This document shows, one piece after another, positions 49,715-59,007 of a stretch of 64,000 nucleotides of DNA; the first letter of the stretch is position 1, and each line of letters opens with the position of its first letter. This DNA is from Alteromonas macleodii (GTDB lineage Bacteria > Pseudomonadota > Gammaproteobacteria > Enterobacterales > Alteromonadaceae), in assembly GCF_903772925.1 (NCBI RefSeq), contig NZ_LR812090.1, forward strand, positions 124,001 through 188,000. Reading direction: 5' to 3'. Below the pieces are notes generated by a model that was not told the origin of the DNA, did no database searches, and saw nothing but the letters and a program-made list of their open reading frames with translations. Position numbers and translations under genes: made by a program.

Positions 49715-51562
49715 ATGGCATTTAACTTACCTCAAGCGCCGCAGTGGTCGTCGCTGATAAAGTCGGGTTGTCGTGTCTTTGTTGGCGGGAACGCGGCGGT
49801 ACCGCACGCGTTGGTTCAGCACCTTATTGATAATAGCGAAGGGTTCAGCGACATCGAACTGGTGCATATGCTGGCCTTAGGCGATACTCGTTGGGTAAAA
49901 GAAGAGTATAGAAACCTTTTTAAAGCGAATACGTTTTTTATTGGCGGTGAAGCCATGAGAAAAGCTGTCGATGAAGGTCGCGCCGACTATACCCCCGTAT
50001 TCCTTTCTGAAATTTCAAGTTTGTTTAGCGATGGCACGCTGGCGCTCGATGCAGCCCTTGTCAATGTAAGCCCTCCTGATGAATTCGGCTACTGCTCACT
50101 AGGCCCGGCTGTAGATATTGCAATGTCGGCCATTAGGCAAAGTAAAAAAGTCATTGCTCAAATTAACCCTCAGGTGCCGAGAACCTCTGGGCACTCTTAT
50201 ATTCATATAAGTGAGATAACGGCGTGTATAGAAGCGGAGGAGCCACTAGTAGAAGTGACGCCGCCGCCAATAGACTCAGTCGCAGAACGTATAGGCCAGT
50301 ATGTATCTATGCTGGTAGATGATGGCGCAACGCTCCAATTTGGTATCGGTAAAATACCCAGCGCCACGCTGAAATACCTGTGTAATCACAAAGATTTAGG
50401 TATTCATAGCGAAATGCTTACCGATAGTATTATCGAACTGTTGGAATCTGGCGCTATTACCAATAAGAAAAAGACGTTTCACCCCGGTAAAATTGTTACC
50501 AGCTTTGCCATTGGTACCCGCCAGCTATACGATTTAATCGACAGCAACCCGCATATTGAATTTTACCCGAGTAGCTACGTCAACAAGCCGACTAATATTG
50601 CCAAAAATGACAATATGGTTGCCATAAATAGTGCCCTTGAAGTGGACCTAACCGGGCAGGTGGTAGCGGACTCACTGGGCTACGACTTTTATAGCGGCAT
50701 AGGAGGGCAGGTTGATTTCGTCACTGGCGCGTCTATTAGCAAAGGCGGTAAAGCCATTATCGCGCTTCCTTCTACCGCAAAAAATGAAACTATTTCACGT
50801 ATTACGCCGCGTATAAGCGAAGGCGCAGGCGTGGTAACCTCCCGCGGTAATGTACAGTATGTGGTAACCGAATACGGTATAGCGTCACTTAAAGGTAAGA
50901 GTATTCGAGAGCGTGCACTAGAGCTTATTCGGGTGGCCCACCCCAAGTTCCGTGCAGCACTGTTAGAAGAAGTGCGACAGCATTATTGGGTGCCCCATTA
51001 TCAAGAAAAGTACCCCACAGATATCCCAGAGCTGGGAGCTATTCAGCTTAAAAAACTCAATATTCAGGGCGAGACGTTTTATATGCGCCCGCTGAATCCG
51101 GCGGACGAAAGGCGCCTACAAGAATTCTTCTATTCCCACACAAAAGAGACATTAAGGTTGCGCTACAACTACGACCCCAAACAAATGTCTCGCGAGAAGT
51201 CGTGTAACTTGGTGTCGGTAGACCAAAGCTCTGATGCGGCGCTGTGTATTGTGAGGCAAGAGGGCTCGCGCATTACTATTCACGCAGTGGGCCGTTTCTA
51301 CTACAACCCAAACGACAATACCTGCGAAGCTGCTTTTGTTACTCGGGAAACCCAGCAAGGTAAAGGCATGGCAAGCCGTCTCTTAAACGAGCTTATCACG
51401 GTAGCAAAAATAAGAGGCATTGCGAAAATGATGGCCTATGTGCGTGGCGATAATAGCCCCATGATCACTATTTTCGAACAAGCCAAATTTAAACGGAAAT
51501 TTACTGGCGACCCCAGTGATATAGAGTTAGTACTAGACGTGGCATCACTGCATGACAATTAA
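49715..51562 (+). CDS. Acetyl-CoA hydrolase/transferase fused to a GNAT acetyltransferase domain
   Basis: A 615-residue fusion. The N-terminal ~430 residues are a class I CoA-transferase/acetyl-CoA hydrolase: SGCRVFVGGNAAVPHALV, VNVSPPDEFGYCSLGPAVD, GIGGQVDFVTGASISKGGKAII and ITEYGIASLKGKS-like endings (here VVTEYGIASLKGKSIRERA). The C-terminal ~165 residues (from FYMRPLNPADERRL) are a GNAT domain; acetyl-CoA is bound by VTRETQQGKGMASRLLNEL (Q/RxxGxG/A). It may link acetyl-CoA level to protein acetylation (inference). ATG at 49715 is preferred over a TTG eight codons earlier. Its end overlaps the deacetylase gene by 11 bp. Confidence 0.93.
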   Translation: MAFNLPQAPQWSSLIKSGCRVFVGGNAAVPHALVQHLIDNSEGFSDIELVHMLALGDTRWVKEEYRNLFKANTFFIGGEAMRKAVDEGRADYTPVFLSEISSLFSDGTLALDAALVNVSPPDEFGYCSLGPAVDIAMSAIRQSKKVIAQINPQVPRTSGHSYIHISEITACIEAEEPLVEVTPPPIDSVAERIGQYVSMLVDDGATLQFGIGKIPSATLKYLCNHKDLGIHSEMLTDSIIELLESGAITNKKKTFHPGKIVTSFAIGTRQLYDLIDSNPHIEFYPSSYVNKPTNIAKNDNMVAINSALEVDLTGQVVADSLGYDFYSGIGGQVDFVTGASISKGGKAIIALPSTAKNETISRITPRISEGAGVVTSRGNVQYVVTEYGIASLKGKSIRERALELIRVAHPKFRAALLEEVRQHYWVPHYQEKYPTDIPELGAIQLKKLNIQGETFYMRPLNPADERRLQEFFYSHTKETLRLRYNYDPKQMSREKSCNLVSVDQSSDAALCIVRQEGSRITIHAVGRFYYNPNDNTCEAAFVTRETQQGKGMASRLLNELITVAKIRGIAKMMAYVRGDNSPMITIFEQAKFKRKFTGDPSDIELVLDVASLHDN

Positions 51563-52532
51563 AATATTTCGCGGCAAGCACGGCACCAAACACGATTTAG
51601 GCAAGGATCATCCCGAATCGCCAGACCGTTTATTTGCTATTGACGACCAATTGCTTTCTTCAGGATTAGATATGGTGTGTGAGCATGCTGACGCCACTCC
51701 CATTGCTGAAGCCTACTTGAAACTAGCCCACGACCCATATTATGTGAAAAGTGTGTTTGAGCATGCAGCTCAATCTATTTTTAACGATCACGAAAAAACG
51801 CTCTATTCAGAAAACAAAGACAACGTGGCTTGGTTAGATGAAGACACAGGCTTAATGCGCCACAGCTTAAGCGCTGCGCTAGAGTCGGCGGGAGCAGGGT
51901 GTAATGCTGTCGATTGGGTAATGGAAGGCAATGATCGGCAAGCCTTTTGTGCCACTAGGCCTCCCGGACACCATGCAACATACGACAGTGCTATGGGGTT
52001 TTGTATTTTTAATAACATTGTTATAGCTGCTCGCTACGCGCTTCAAAACTATGAGCTAAAACGGGTTGCCATTGTCGACTTTGACGTGCACCACGGAAAT
52101 GGTACCGAGCAAATTGTAGCCGGCGACCAGCGCATAATGTTGTGCAGTAGTTTTCAGCATCCCTTTTATCCACACAGTGGCTCGCCGGTTTCAGCAAGTA
52201 ATATTCTCTCGGTACCGCTTGAGGCTGGTGCTACTGGAGACGTTTTTAGGAAAAAAGTACAGCATTGGTTCGATGCATTGCGCAACTTTCAACCTGAACT
52301 GATTTTTATTTCTGCAGGCTTTGATGCTCACGCTGAAGACCCAATGGCTCATCTACGCCTAGTAGAAGATGACTATTTCTGGGTAAGCCAACAGCTTCGC
52401 GCCGTTGCTGATACATGTTGCGAAGGCCGTATCGTAAGTATGCTAGAAGGCGGCTATGATTTAAGTGCTTTGGGCCGCAGCGTAGTGTCACACCTTAAAG
52501 GCATGAGTCGTCCTATCGAAGACACTCAATAG
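51552..52532 (+). CDS. Histone deacetylase-like (class II type) amidohydrolase
   Basis: A 326-residue zinc deacetylase of the HDAC/acetoin-utilisation superfamily. It has HPESPDRLFAID, RPPGHHAT (about 136-143, active-site His pair), AIVDFDVHHGNGTEQI (about 173-188, zinc ligands Asp and His), FISAGFDAHAEDPM (third ligand) and EGGYDLSALG. These are all catalytic motifs. Bacterial members deacetylate proteins, polyamines or small amides; the target is unknown. Start ATG lies 11 bp inside the preceding acetyl-CoA hydrolase/GNAT gene, strongly suggesting co-translation and a joint acetylation/deacetylation role (inference). Confidence 0.95.
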   Translation: MTIKIFRGKHGTKHDLGKDHPESPDRLFAIDDQLLSSGLDMVCEHADATPIAEAYLKLAHDPYYVKSVFEHAAQSIFNDHEKTLYSENKDNVAWLDEDTGLMRHSLSAALESAGAGCNAVDWVMEGNDRQAFCATRPPGHHATYDSAMGFCIFNNIVIAARYALQNYELKRVAIVDFDVHHGNGTEQIVAGDQRIMLCSSFQHPFYPHSGSPVSASNILSVPLEAGATGDVFRKKVQHWFDALRNFQPELIFISAGFDAHAEDPMAHLRLVEDDYFWVSQQLRAVADTCCEGRIVSMLEGGYDLSALGRSVVSHLKGMSRPIEDTQ

Positions 52533-52567
52533 GACGAAGGGCTATCTAGCCTCAACAATCTTTCAGA

Positions 52568-53308
52568 CTAGGCTAGCCATCTTGCAAACATATAAAGACC
52601 CGCACCTAGCATAGCAAGGTTTTCTGTCAGTGAAATAAAGCCAAGGGGTAGGTCTGAATTTCCGCCAACACAGGCACATTTAAGCTCGCGCTTATCGATA
52701 TAAACCGCCTTGATAACTGAAACTGCACCAATAGCGCCGATAAAAATGGAGACAGGTGATACCAATAGTGCAGGGAACCCTGCAAGCATGCCAAGCCCGG
52801 CAAACGCCTCCGCGAAAGGATAAATATACGCGTATCGTACCTGCTTCATTGCTAATAAGTCATAGGTGATAAACTGGTTTGAGAAAGCCACTAAGTCTTG
52901 CAGCTTTTGAAGGGCAAGTATCACCATAGCCACTCCAATAAAATTCAATATAAAAGGCTCTAATCCTGCTGGTAGACCGCCTTTTAGCATAAGGGCAAAC
53001 ACCATGAGTGCCGCTAAGGAAAAAATTACGATAATAGGTGTGTAGCGCGATCCAAATTCACTTTCTTGCTTTAAATTGAAGTAATCTCTCAAGTCGTCAT
53101 AACCCCCAATACGTTTATCGTCTATGAACGTCTGAGGGGTTGTTTTCACACTATGCTTTTCTTTAAATGCGTCGGTTTCACTTCGGTTAGTTAAATGATG
53201 ATCATCAACCTTATAGCCTTTTCTCTCAAGCAGGTCTTTTGATTTGAGTCCAAAAGGACAAATGTGCTCTGGGGTAACCATGCGATAGAGGATGGCGTGC
53301 TTAGACAT
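52568..53308 (-). CDS. Glutaredoxin-MauE/DoxX-like membrane fusion protein
   Basis: A 246-residue protein. The N-terminal ~80 residues are a glutaredoxin fold with a monothiol CPFG site (HICPFGLKSKDLLERKGY), cis-Pro TTPQTFIDDKRIGGYDDL and no second active-site cysteine. The C-terminal part has four membrane helices (about 95-245) of the MauE type and ends with KCACVGGNSDLPLGFISLTEN, the conserved CxC loop of MauE proteins. The pair may pass reducing equivalents across the membrane (inference). A DUF6436 gene with a CxC motif lies upstream in the same direction (121 bp apart). Confidence 0.9.
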   Translation of the reverse strand: MSKHAILYRMVTPEHICPFGLKSKDLLERKGYKVDDHHLTNRSETDAFKEKHSVKTTPQTFIDDKRIGGYDDLRDYFNLKQESEFGSRYTPIIVIFSLAALMVFALMLKGGLPAGLEPFILNFIGVAMVILALQKLQDLVAFSNQFITYDLLAMKQVRYAYIYPFAEAFAGLGMLAGFPALLVSPVSIFIGAIGAVSVIKAVYIDKRELKCACVGGNSDLPLGFISLTENLAMLGAGLYMFARWLA

Positions 53309-53429
53309 AGTGGACTCCTTGTAAAGCTTTCACGAGATAGCAATGAGCGTGCAAGATTTGCCCGTTTTTTGCGCTATCTCAACTGATGTTACGAGATACA
53401 AAGAGGGTTACATAATTTATGCCAGCGTT

Positions 53430-53948
53430 TTAGCAGAAACAACCCGTAGCATCAGTATTAACAACGGCACCTGCATAGGGGAGTTGCGTGGTGTAGCTTA
53501 CTACCTGTTCGACGAGGTTTTTTCCGGTAAAGCATCCATAACCTGTGGCGTATGGGCCTAAATAGCGAAGTTGCTTGTGTTTGTCTAACACAATAAGGGC
53601 CGGCACGGCCTCAAGCATAGCCGACAGTTCAGGCACATCTTCCACATTCAGCCTGATTTGATGAAAGTCGTCGCCGAGTTTTGAGAGAAGCTGAGATTGG
53701 TGGGGTGTTGTAAGGGTATCGCAATAGCAGCGGGACTGCGTTCCCACATGAACGATAGAGCCTGGTTGAATATTCTGTTTTTCTAGTATTGCAACGAGGG
53801 ATGCGTCAAAGTCTGGCGCAGTAGTGCGGTGCAGCAATTCGCCGTTGGGATCGAACTCTGATAGTTGACGCTGCCCATATACTAATAAGGCGGTGAGTAA
53901 ACCCACCGCCCATAATATTAGTAGCAGCCAACTTGCCTTTTTATGCAT
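53430..53948 (-). CDS. DUF6436-type thioredoxin-like membrane-anchored protein
   Basis: A 172-residue protein with one N-terminal membrane helix (about residues 6-23) and a periplasmic thioredoxin-like domain. A CxC motif sits where thioredoxins have CxxC (TQSRCYCDTL, about residues 72-81), with a cis-Pro-like EAVPALIVLD and a late GYGCF. C-terminal CFC adds two more cysteines. The likely role is thiol or metal handling in the periplasm; the family has no known function. It is read in the same direction as the glutaredoxin-MauE gene. Confidence 0.82.
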   Translation of the reverse strand: MHKKASWLLLILWAVGLLTALLVYGQRQLSEFDPNGELLHRTTAPDFDASLVAILEKQNIQPGSIVHVGTQSRCYCDTLTTPHQSQLLSKLGDDFHQIRLNVEDVPELSAMLEAVPALIVLDKHKQLRYLGPYATGYGCFTGKNLVEQVVSYTTQLPYAGAVVNTDATGCFC

Positions 53949-53986
53949 GCGACTAAACGCCTTCGCCTGTACTTTAAGTGTTGGGC

Positions 53987-55468
53987 TTAAAGCTTAAAGC
54001 GTTCAATAGCGCCGCGCATGCGCTGAGATATTTGTGACAAGACTTCAACTTCACCTGCAAGGGATTCAGCCGTAGCAAGCTCTTCAGAAGTAAGCTCACT
54101 TAAACGCGCGGTGCTTTGCGCAATGGAAGCTGACGCGGTTTCTTGTTCCACAGCAGAGGTGGCAATTTCGGTCATACTTTCGCTGGCTTCGCGAATTTGC
54201 TGCATTATTTCAGACATAGCCGAAGTGGCGCTATCACTTGAAACAACGGCATCATCGACCAGCTCTATACAGGTTTGCATTTGATCAACCGAGCTTGCCG
54301 TTTGCGCAACAAGCTGTTCGGTAATACTGGTAATTTGGTCTGCACTTTCTTTTGAGCGAATTGCAAGTGTGCGAACTTCGTCGGCTACCACGGCGAAGCC
54401 GCGGCCGTGTTCACCAGCACGGGCTGATTCGATGGCAGCGTTTAGTGCCAGCAAATTAGTTTGTTCAGCCACAGCAGTGATTGAGCGCATGGCATCAGAG
54501 ATATGGGAACATTGTTCATTTAGCGCTGTATTAGTTTGCGCTGCCGCATTAAGTGTATTGCGCAACGAGTCGATGGTATGACTGGATTTAGAAATAGAAT
54601 CCCGCGTAGATTGAGACGCGTTTTGCGCTGCCGACGCTTTATCACTAGCAAGGGTAGTTTGCTCTGTTGATAGCTGCATGGTTTGTGCGATTTCTTCTGA
54701 CGACGCCGACACCATGGCAAGTTCTTGATCAGTATTCCTACTAATTTCAAACATGTTATTAGCTGCTAACTCCATATTTGAAGCCCCTTTAACTACTTCA
54801 TCAGTTAAATTAGAAGCAAGTTCAATGAGGGACTTCACTTGATCAATAAGTTCAGCGAAAGGCCTTACTATTTTATTTTCGCGATTTAGCTCGACGGACA
54901 AATCGAGCTTGCCATCAGTCTGCTGCATGTTTTCAATGGCTAGGCGTAGTTCGGCGGCGCCTGCTCCTTCTTGGTGAGCTTGCTTGGCCATGTACATCAA
55001 TACACCACCCTCGGACAATGCAAACGCAGCATGCATAAGCAGGATAGGGAAAGTTACGTGACCTTCCTCAAAAATCATCAACGGCGCTCCGCCAGACTGT
55101 AAAAAGAAGAATGAAATGTGATGGACAGCAACAACGGCGGTACCCGTGGCCACTACTTTCCAATCTCTGAAATAAGAAAGAAAGGCAAGAAGTACAAAAA
55201 TTTCAAAGTGGACTTCAATTAATCCAAAAGATTGGTGAATATGCAGTGCAGTAAGGAGCTGAACACCCATTGCCATTGCGTGACGACTTATAGCCGAGTA
55301 GGGGTTTTGAAGACTGAGCACGAGCGGTAAAGCTGCAATTGGGACACCAAAAATAAACGCAGGTAAAAGTTCACCTGTAAACACACCAATAGCGATAGCA
55401 ATGAGTAATTGAACAGCAATTACGACGCGAAAAATTTTATGACCTTCAAGGAGCCAAGGGTACTGCAT
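53987..55468 (-). CDS. Methyl-accepting chemotaxis protein with multi-helix membrane sensor
   Basis: A 493-residue receptor. About six membrane helices (residues ~10-165) replace the usual periplasmic ligand domain; a short linker and a full cytoplasmic signalling domain (about 220-490) follow. The hairpin tip is conserved: [19 protein letters not shown] and [16 protein letters not shown] (about 336-371). No HAMP signature is evident. Such receptors may sense membrane or redox state, or a ligand through the helices (inference). It is a single gene; CheB/CheR pentapeptide tail is absent. Confidence 0.94.
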   Translation of the reverse strand: MQYPWLLEGHKIFRVVIAVQLLIAIAIGVFTGELLPAFIFGVPIAALPLVLSLQNPYSAISRHAMAMGVQLLTALHIHQSFGLIEVHFEIFVLLAFLSYFRDWKVVATGTAVVAVHHISFFFLQSGGAPLMIFEEGHVTFPILLMHAAFALSEGGVLMYMAKQAHQEGAGAAELRLAIENMQQTDGKLDLSVELNRENKIVRPFAELIDQVKSLIELASNLTDEVVKGASNMELAANNMFEISRNTDQELAMVSASSEEIAQTMQLSTEQTTLASDKASAAQNASQSTRDSISKSSHTIDSLRNTLNAAAQTNTALNEQCSHISDAMRSITAVAEQTNLLALNAAIESARAGEHGRGFAVVADEVRTLAIRSKESADQITSITEQLVAQTASSVDQMQTCIELVDDAVVSSDSATSAMSEIMQQIREASESMTEIATSAVEQETASASIAQSTARLSELTSEELATAESLAGEVEVLSQISQRMRGAIERFKL

Positions 55469-55639
55469 GCCAATCTCCGATGGTTGTTTTGGAGTAAGTG
55501 TAGGTTAAAAATGATAGGTGTGCTAATTTCGTCAAGTCTACGCGAATCGCGGTGTCTACGCTATTTAACTTTGGTATAGATACTTAACTTATTACAAAAT
55601 TTTAATGCGCCGAAGCCCGTGTAAATTAAGGATTCAGTT

Positions 55640-56521
55640 ATGCCTGCTATCGCTTTTTTATCGACCGATAATCTTGAAGATTTTTTCGTCTATGATGAAT
55701 TATTAATACCGTTTTTCGAACAACGCGGGTGGACTGTAAAAACGGTATCTTGGCATAGCACCTCACCGAATTGGGATAAGTTTGACTATGTTATTGTTCG
55801 CAGTACGTGGGATTATCAACAGCACGCTGAAGAATTTCTAGCTTGTCTAGAAGACATTGATGTGTCGAACGCGGTGTTATTAAACCCGATATCTTTGATG
55901 AAGTGGAATATTGAAAAGCACTACCTTAAAGACTTGCAGGGCAATGGGGTTCCTATTGTCGAAACAATGTGGGGAAGCGAGTTCAATAACAATGTTATAG
56001 AGGAAGCGTTTGCGCAATTTGGCTGTGACACTGTGGTGATTAAACCCACGCTTAGTGCTAACGCTGATGATACTTTCAAGCTTTCTGCTGCCGCCTGGCG
56101 TGAGGGGCATGTAAATCAGAGAGTACTTTACGATACATTTCGCCAGCGGGATTTTATGATCCAACCGTTCTTAAGTAGTGTTGTTGATGAGGGGGAATAC
56201 TCGTTATTTTATTTCGGTGGGGAGTTCAGCCATGCTATTAAGAAGGTGCCACAAAAAGGCGACTTTCGCGTACAAGAAGAGCATGGCGGAAGTTTACACT
56301 CTATCGCAGTAGACAGTGAACAATTGGCTATCGCTGAAAAAGCACTGGCAGCTATGCCGTGTGACGCATTGTATGCGCGGGTTGATTTGGTTAGACAGGG
56401 CAATAACTGGGCGATAATGGAGCTTGAGCTCATTGAACCCTCGCTGTATTTCAACCTTGATCCCCAATCTCCTCTTCGCTTTGTAGAGGCTTTAGTGAGA
56501 TTCCACGCGTCAGCGCAGTGA
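55640..56521 (+). CDS. ATP-grasp ligase-like protein
   Basis: A 293-residue protein with the ATP-grasp layout: N-terminal domain (VIVRSTWDYQQHAEEFL), a lysine-bearing region (VVIKPTLSANADDTF, about residues 133-147), FMIQPFLSSVVDEGEYSLFYFGGEFSHAIKKVP (about 174-206) and acidic metal ligands in ARVDLVRQGNNWAIMELELIEPSLYF. It resembles the RimK/glutathione-synthetase-like group (for example cycloserine-pathway DcsG), which joins a carboxylate to an amine. No biosynthetic neighbours are present, so the substrate is unknown. It is a single gene, divergent from the chemotaxis receptor. Confidence 0.87.
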   Translation: MPAIAFLSTDNLEDFFVYDELLIPFFEQRGWTVKTVSWHSTSPNWDKFDYVIVRSTWDYQQHAEEFLACLEDIDVSNAVLLNPISLMKWNIEKHYLKDLQGNGVPIVETMWGSEFNNNVIEEAFAQFGCDTVVIKPTLSANADDTFKLSAAAWREGHVNQRVLYDTFRQRDFMIQPFLSSVVDEGEYSLFYFGGEFSHAIKKVPQKGDFRVQEEHGGSLHSIAVDSEQLAIAEKALAAMPCDALYARVDLVRQGNNWAIMELELIEPSLYFNLDPQSPLRFVEALVRFHASAQ

Positions 56522-56533
56522 ACAAAATAAAAA

Positions 56534-56566
56534 AGCGGCGTGCAAACTCTTAATTTGCAAGCCGCT
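56534..56566. terminator. Hairpin terminator after the ATP-grasp gene
   Basis: AGCGGC-TGCAAA pairs with TTTGCA-GCCGCT with one mismatch; A-run and short T-run flank it. It could serve both the ATP-grasp gene (+) and the DUF3300 gene (-). Confidence 0.75.
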
Positions 56567-56629
56567 ATTTAACTAACCGTTCTTGAACGAGTTTATTGAA
56601 AGGCGAGCGTTTAAAACTAGCTATTAAGA

Positions 56630-58078
56630 TCAGCGGTTTAAGCTATTTCCTTTCGAAACGCTGCGCTCCACACGAGATATTTGCCTTTGTGGTCTTTCTC
56701 GCTGAGACTGTTTTACCGATCTGTGGCTAGATGTTCGTTCTACACGCTTAGGTTTACTACTTTCACGGGCAATTGAACGGTGTTGTGGACTCGTCCTTTC
56801 AATCCGTTGACGATTAACGTTTTGCTTCGCTATGCCTCGCACTTCACCATTTCTGTTTGCATACTTCCTAGATTGTGGCGATGGCGTTATTCTAGCTGGC
56901 TTGTCACGTTTCAACGCTTTCAGCGTATTGTCTCGCGTTGGCTTTTCCCTTTTAGCCACCGTTTGATTTCGTTTCAGCGCATGCTCTATCGATTGTTTGC
57001 GCTTCACAGAGTTTTGCTTGTTCGGCAAACGAGTTTCTCTAAGAGGCGTTACTCGCTTGGGCTCGATCGTCCGCTTTGCTTGTTTAGCATTATCGGTACG
57101 TGCCACAGATCTAACCGAACGCTTATTGTCGTTATGCGTTGCACGATTCGTCGTTCTAATATGTTTATTGGAAACATGTTTTGCGCGCGTTACACCAGCA
57201 TGCTCATAGCGCGCAGGCGCACTGTGAACTACGCGGTTAGAGTAACGTGCCCGGCGATGCACAGTGTTATGCTCCCAGCGGCGATAGTCATGGCTTACTA
57301 CACGTTTTCTGGGGCTGCCGTGATAATACCTGCGCACTGGCTCGCGATGGATGACCACATGGCGGTTGTGCCAATGCACGCTGCCAAAGAAAAAGAAGGT
57401 AGAAAGGCGAACGCTTGGAGACCAGTATACATTGCTATGGTGATGGTAGCTTACATCGTGTCTCCAGCGAATTGGCGAGATTGGGTGCCACCAGTTACCG
57501 TAGACAACATGTGGGTCGTAATATGGCACATAAACCACTTCTCTCTGGCGCGGCTCTATGTATATAATTTCTCGACTGCTTTCTCGTTCTCTTTCAACTT
57601 CAATGTAGTCGTTAGTTACCAAGTTGCCTGTGTTATGGGCATGCTGCCTAAGTACTTGAACACGATCTAACACTCGACTTTGGTCAATAAGTACATTGTC
57701 GCCAAGCTGCTGTAACCACTCGAGATCACTGGCCAAGGTATTAAGTAGCTCGGTGAATGGCGCGAGTGCTTTTACGCTCGGGTCCCAACTTACGCCATCT
57801 AATACACTCTCTACTTGTTCAGGCGTTAGATGCCTATTGCTTTGACGCCATCGATCGGCTGCAACTACGTCTAAAGGGTAGGTAGAAGCAATTAAAATAT
57901 GGGTAAGCAGTGTATCGGGGTAAAGGGCAATGGGCGCAAGTGCACTATCTAATTCGGCATCAGAATATTGCTGAGCTGAAGACGAAACCTGGGCAAGGTT
58001 CGTATTCGACTGAGCAAGTGCAGGCAGCGCCTGCGCACTGGACAGCGCTATAACTATCGATAAGGTTATGTTTTTCAT
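56630..58078 (-). CDS. DUF3300-family periplasmic protein with basic tail
   Basis: A 482-residue protein. Signal peptide (residues 1-22), a conserved DUF3300 domain (about 35-200) with DAELDSALAPIALYPDTLLTHILIASTYPLDVV and VESVLDGVSWDPSVKAL, then an aromatic/His-rich region (YYDPHVVYGNWWHPISP) and a C-terminal ~230 residues dominated by Arg, Lys, His and Ser. The tail is low-complexity and probably disordered; it may bind an acidic polymer such as LPS, DNA or polysaccharide (inference). The family function is unknown. Confidence 0.9.
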   Translation of the reverse strand: MKNITLSIVIALSSAQALPALAQSNTNLAQVSSSAQQYSDAELDSALAPIALYPDTLLTHILIASTYPLDVVAADRWRQSNRHLTPEQVESVLDGVSWDPSVKALAPFTELLNTLASDLEWLQQLGDNVLIDQSRVLDRVQVLRQHAHNTGNLVTNDYIEVERERESSREIIYIEPRQREVVYVPYYDPHVVYGNWWHPISPIRWRHDVSYHHHSNVYWSPSVRLSTFFFFGSVHWHNRHVVIHREPVRRYYHGSPRKRVVSHDYRRWEHNTVHRRARYSNRVVHSAPARYEHAGVTRAKHVSNKHIRTTNRATHNDNKRSVRSVARTDNAKQAKRTIEPKRVTPLRETRLPNKQNSVKRKQSIEHALKRNQTVAKREKPTRDNTLKALKRDKPARITPSPQSRKYANRNGEVRGIAKQNVNRQRIERTSPQHRSIARESSKPKRVERTSSHRSVKQSQRERPQRQISRVERSVSKGNSLNR

Positions 58079-58181
58079 ACATTCTCCTTACATTGCTATG
58101 CTGAAAGCCGCTGCTTTTTGCGCGCAATGTGGTAAGTCTGAATGCATTATGCTTGAACGATAATTAACCGAAGCTGAATAG

Positions 58182-58210
58182 AAAACGCCCACATTGTTGT
58201 AGTGGGCGCT
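58182..58210 (-). terminator. Intrinsic terminator after ribA
   Basis: Read leftward, CGCCCAC (complement of 58202-58208) pairs with GTGGGCG (58186-58192) followed by TTTTC. It lies between the ribA stop and the DUF3300 gene. Confidence 0.8.
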
Positions 58211-58260
58211 TTTAGAAGATAATGAATGCTAGTTTTTATGGGCTTCGCCAATTTCTCTAG

Positions 58261-58875
58261 CTATTTAAAAACATGCGGGTCGAAGGCGTGACCGAGCTTC
58301 TCTGTCTTCGTTTTAAGGTAGTGTTTGTTGTCTTTCGTAATACCGTGATCTATCGGCTTTCTTGCTACAACATCTATTCCCAGAGCTTTTAATGCAGCAA
58401 GCTTCTTAGGGTTGTTTGTCATTAGTTCAACGTGTTTAACATTGAGTGTGTCTAACATGAGCTTGCAAATGTCGTAACTTCTAAGGTCTGCATCGAAACC
58501 AAGGTGTTCGTTAGCTTCCACGGTGTCCATGCCGCTATCTTGAAGGTTATAAGCGCGAATTTTGTTTAAAAGACCAATGCCACGGCCTTCTTGGCGCAAG
58601 TAAAGCAATACACCGTGTCCGTTATCTACAATATTTTGCATGGCTTTTTCTAACTGAAAACCACAGTCGCAGCGGGTACTAAATAAAGAATCACCGGTTA
58701 AACATTCTGAATGAATACGAATAGGCACTACGTCATCTTCTTTCCACTCTCCGTAAGAAAGGGCGACGTGCTCCTGACCACTGGCTTCAACAAAGCCGTG
58801 TATTTTAAAATCACCCATTCTTGTGGGTAATTTTGCGGTACTGACATATTCGTATTTAGGCTGTTTGCTACTCAT
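58261..58875 (-). CDS. ribA: GTP cyclohydrolase II RibA
   Basis: A 204-residue zinc enzyme that opens GTP to the first riboflavin precursor. Zinc ligands lie in [17 protein letters not shown] (Cys 54, 65 and 67 by numbering like E. coli), and [18 protein letters not shown] is the catalytic signature, with [19 protein letters not shown] at the end. It is a stand-alone monofunctional RibA, unlinked to other riboflavin genes. I saw no FMN riboswitch upstream. Confidence 0.97.
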   Translation of the reverse strand: MSSKQPKYEYVSTAKLPTRMGDFKIHGFVEASGQEHVALSYGEWKEDDVVPIRIHSECLTGDSLFSTRCDCGFQLEKAMQNIVDNGHGVLLYLRQEGRGIGLLNKIRAYNLQDSGMDTVEANEHLGFDADLRSYDICKLMLDTLNVKHVELMTNNPKKLAALKALGIDVVARKPIDHGITKDNKHYLKTKTEKLGHAFDPHVFK

Positions 58876-59007
58876 GTTACTTCTACACTTTGGACAGTGG
58901 GCAATAAGTGGGGACGACTTCTATTTTTGCAAGTCTACCATTTTATTATACGCGAGTTGACGCTTGTGCTATCACTTTTTTCGCAAAGGGTGTATCAGGG
59001 ATAGTTA

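Noticed and set aside
53343..53561. 72-codon rightward open frame beside the glutaredoxin-MauE gene
   Set aside because: Most of it is antisense to the DUF6436 gene, and it has no ribosome site or family feature.
56780..57670. 296-codon rightward open frame
   Set aside because: It lies wholly antisense to the DUF3300 gene, whose Arg/His-rich tail produces a long stop-free reverse frame; it has no start context or recognisable domain.
58876..59007. FMN riboswitch before ribA
   Set aside because: The RFN-element conserved blocks are absent from this gap.
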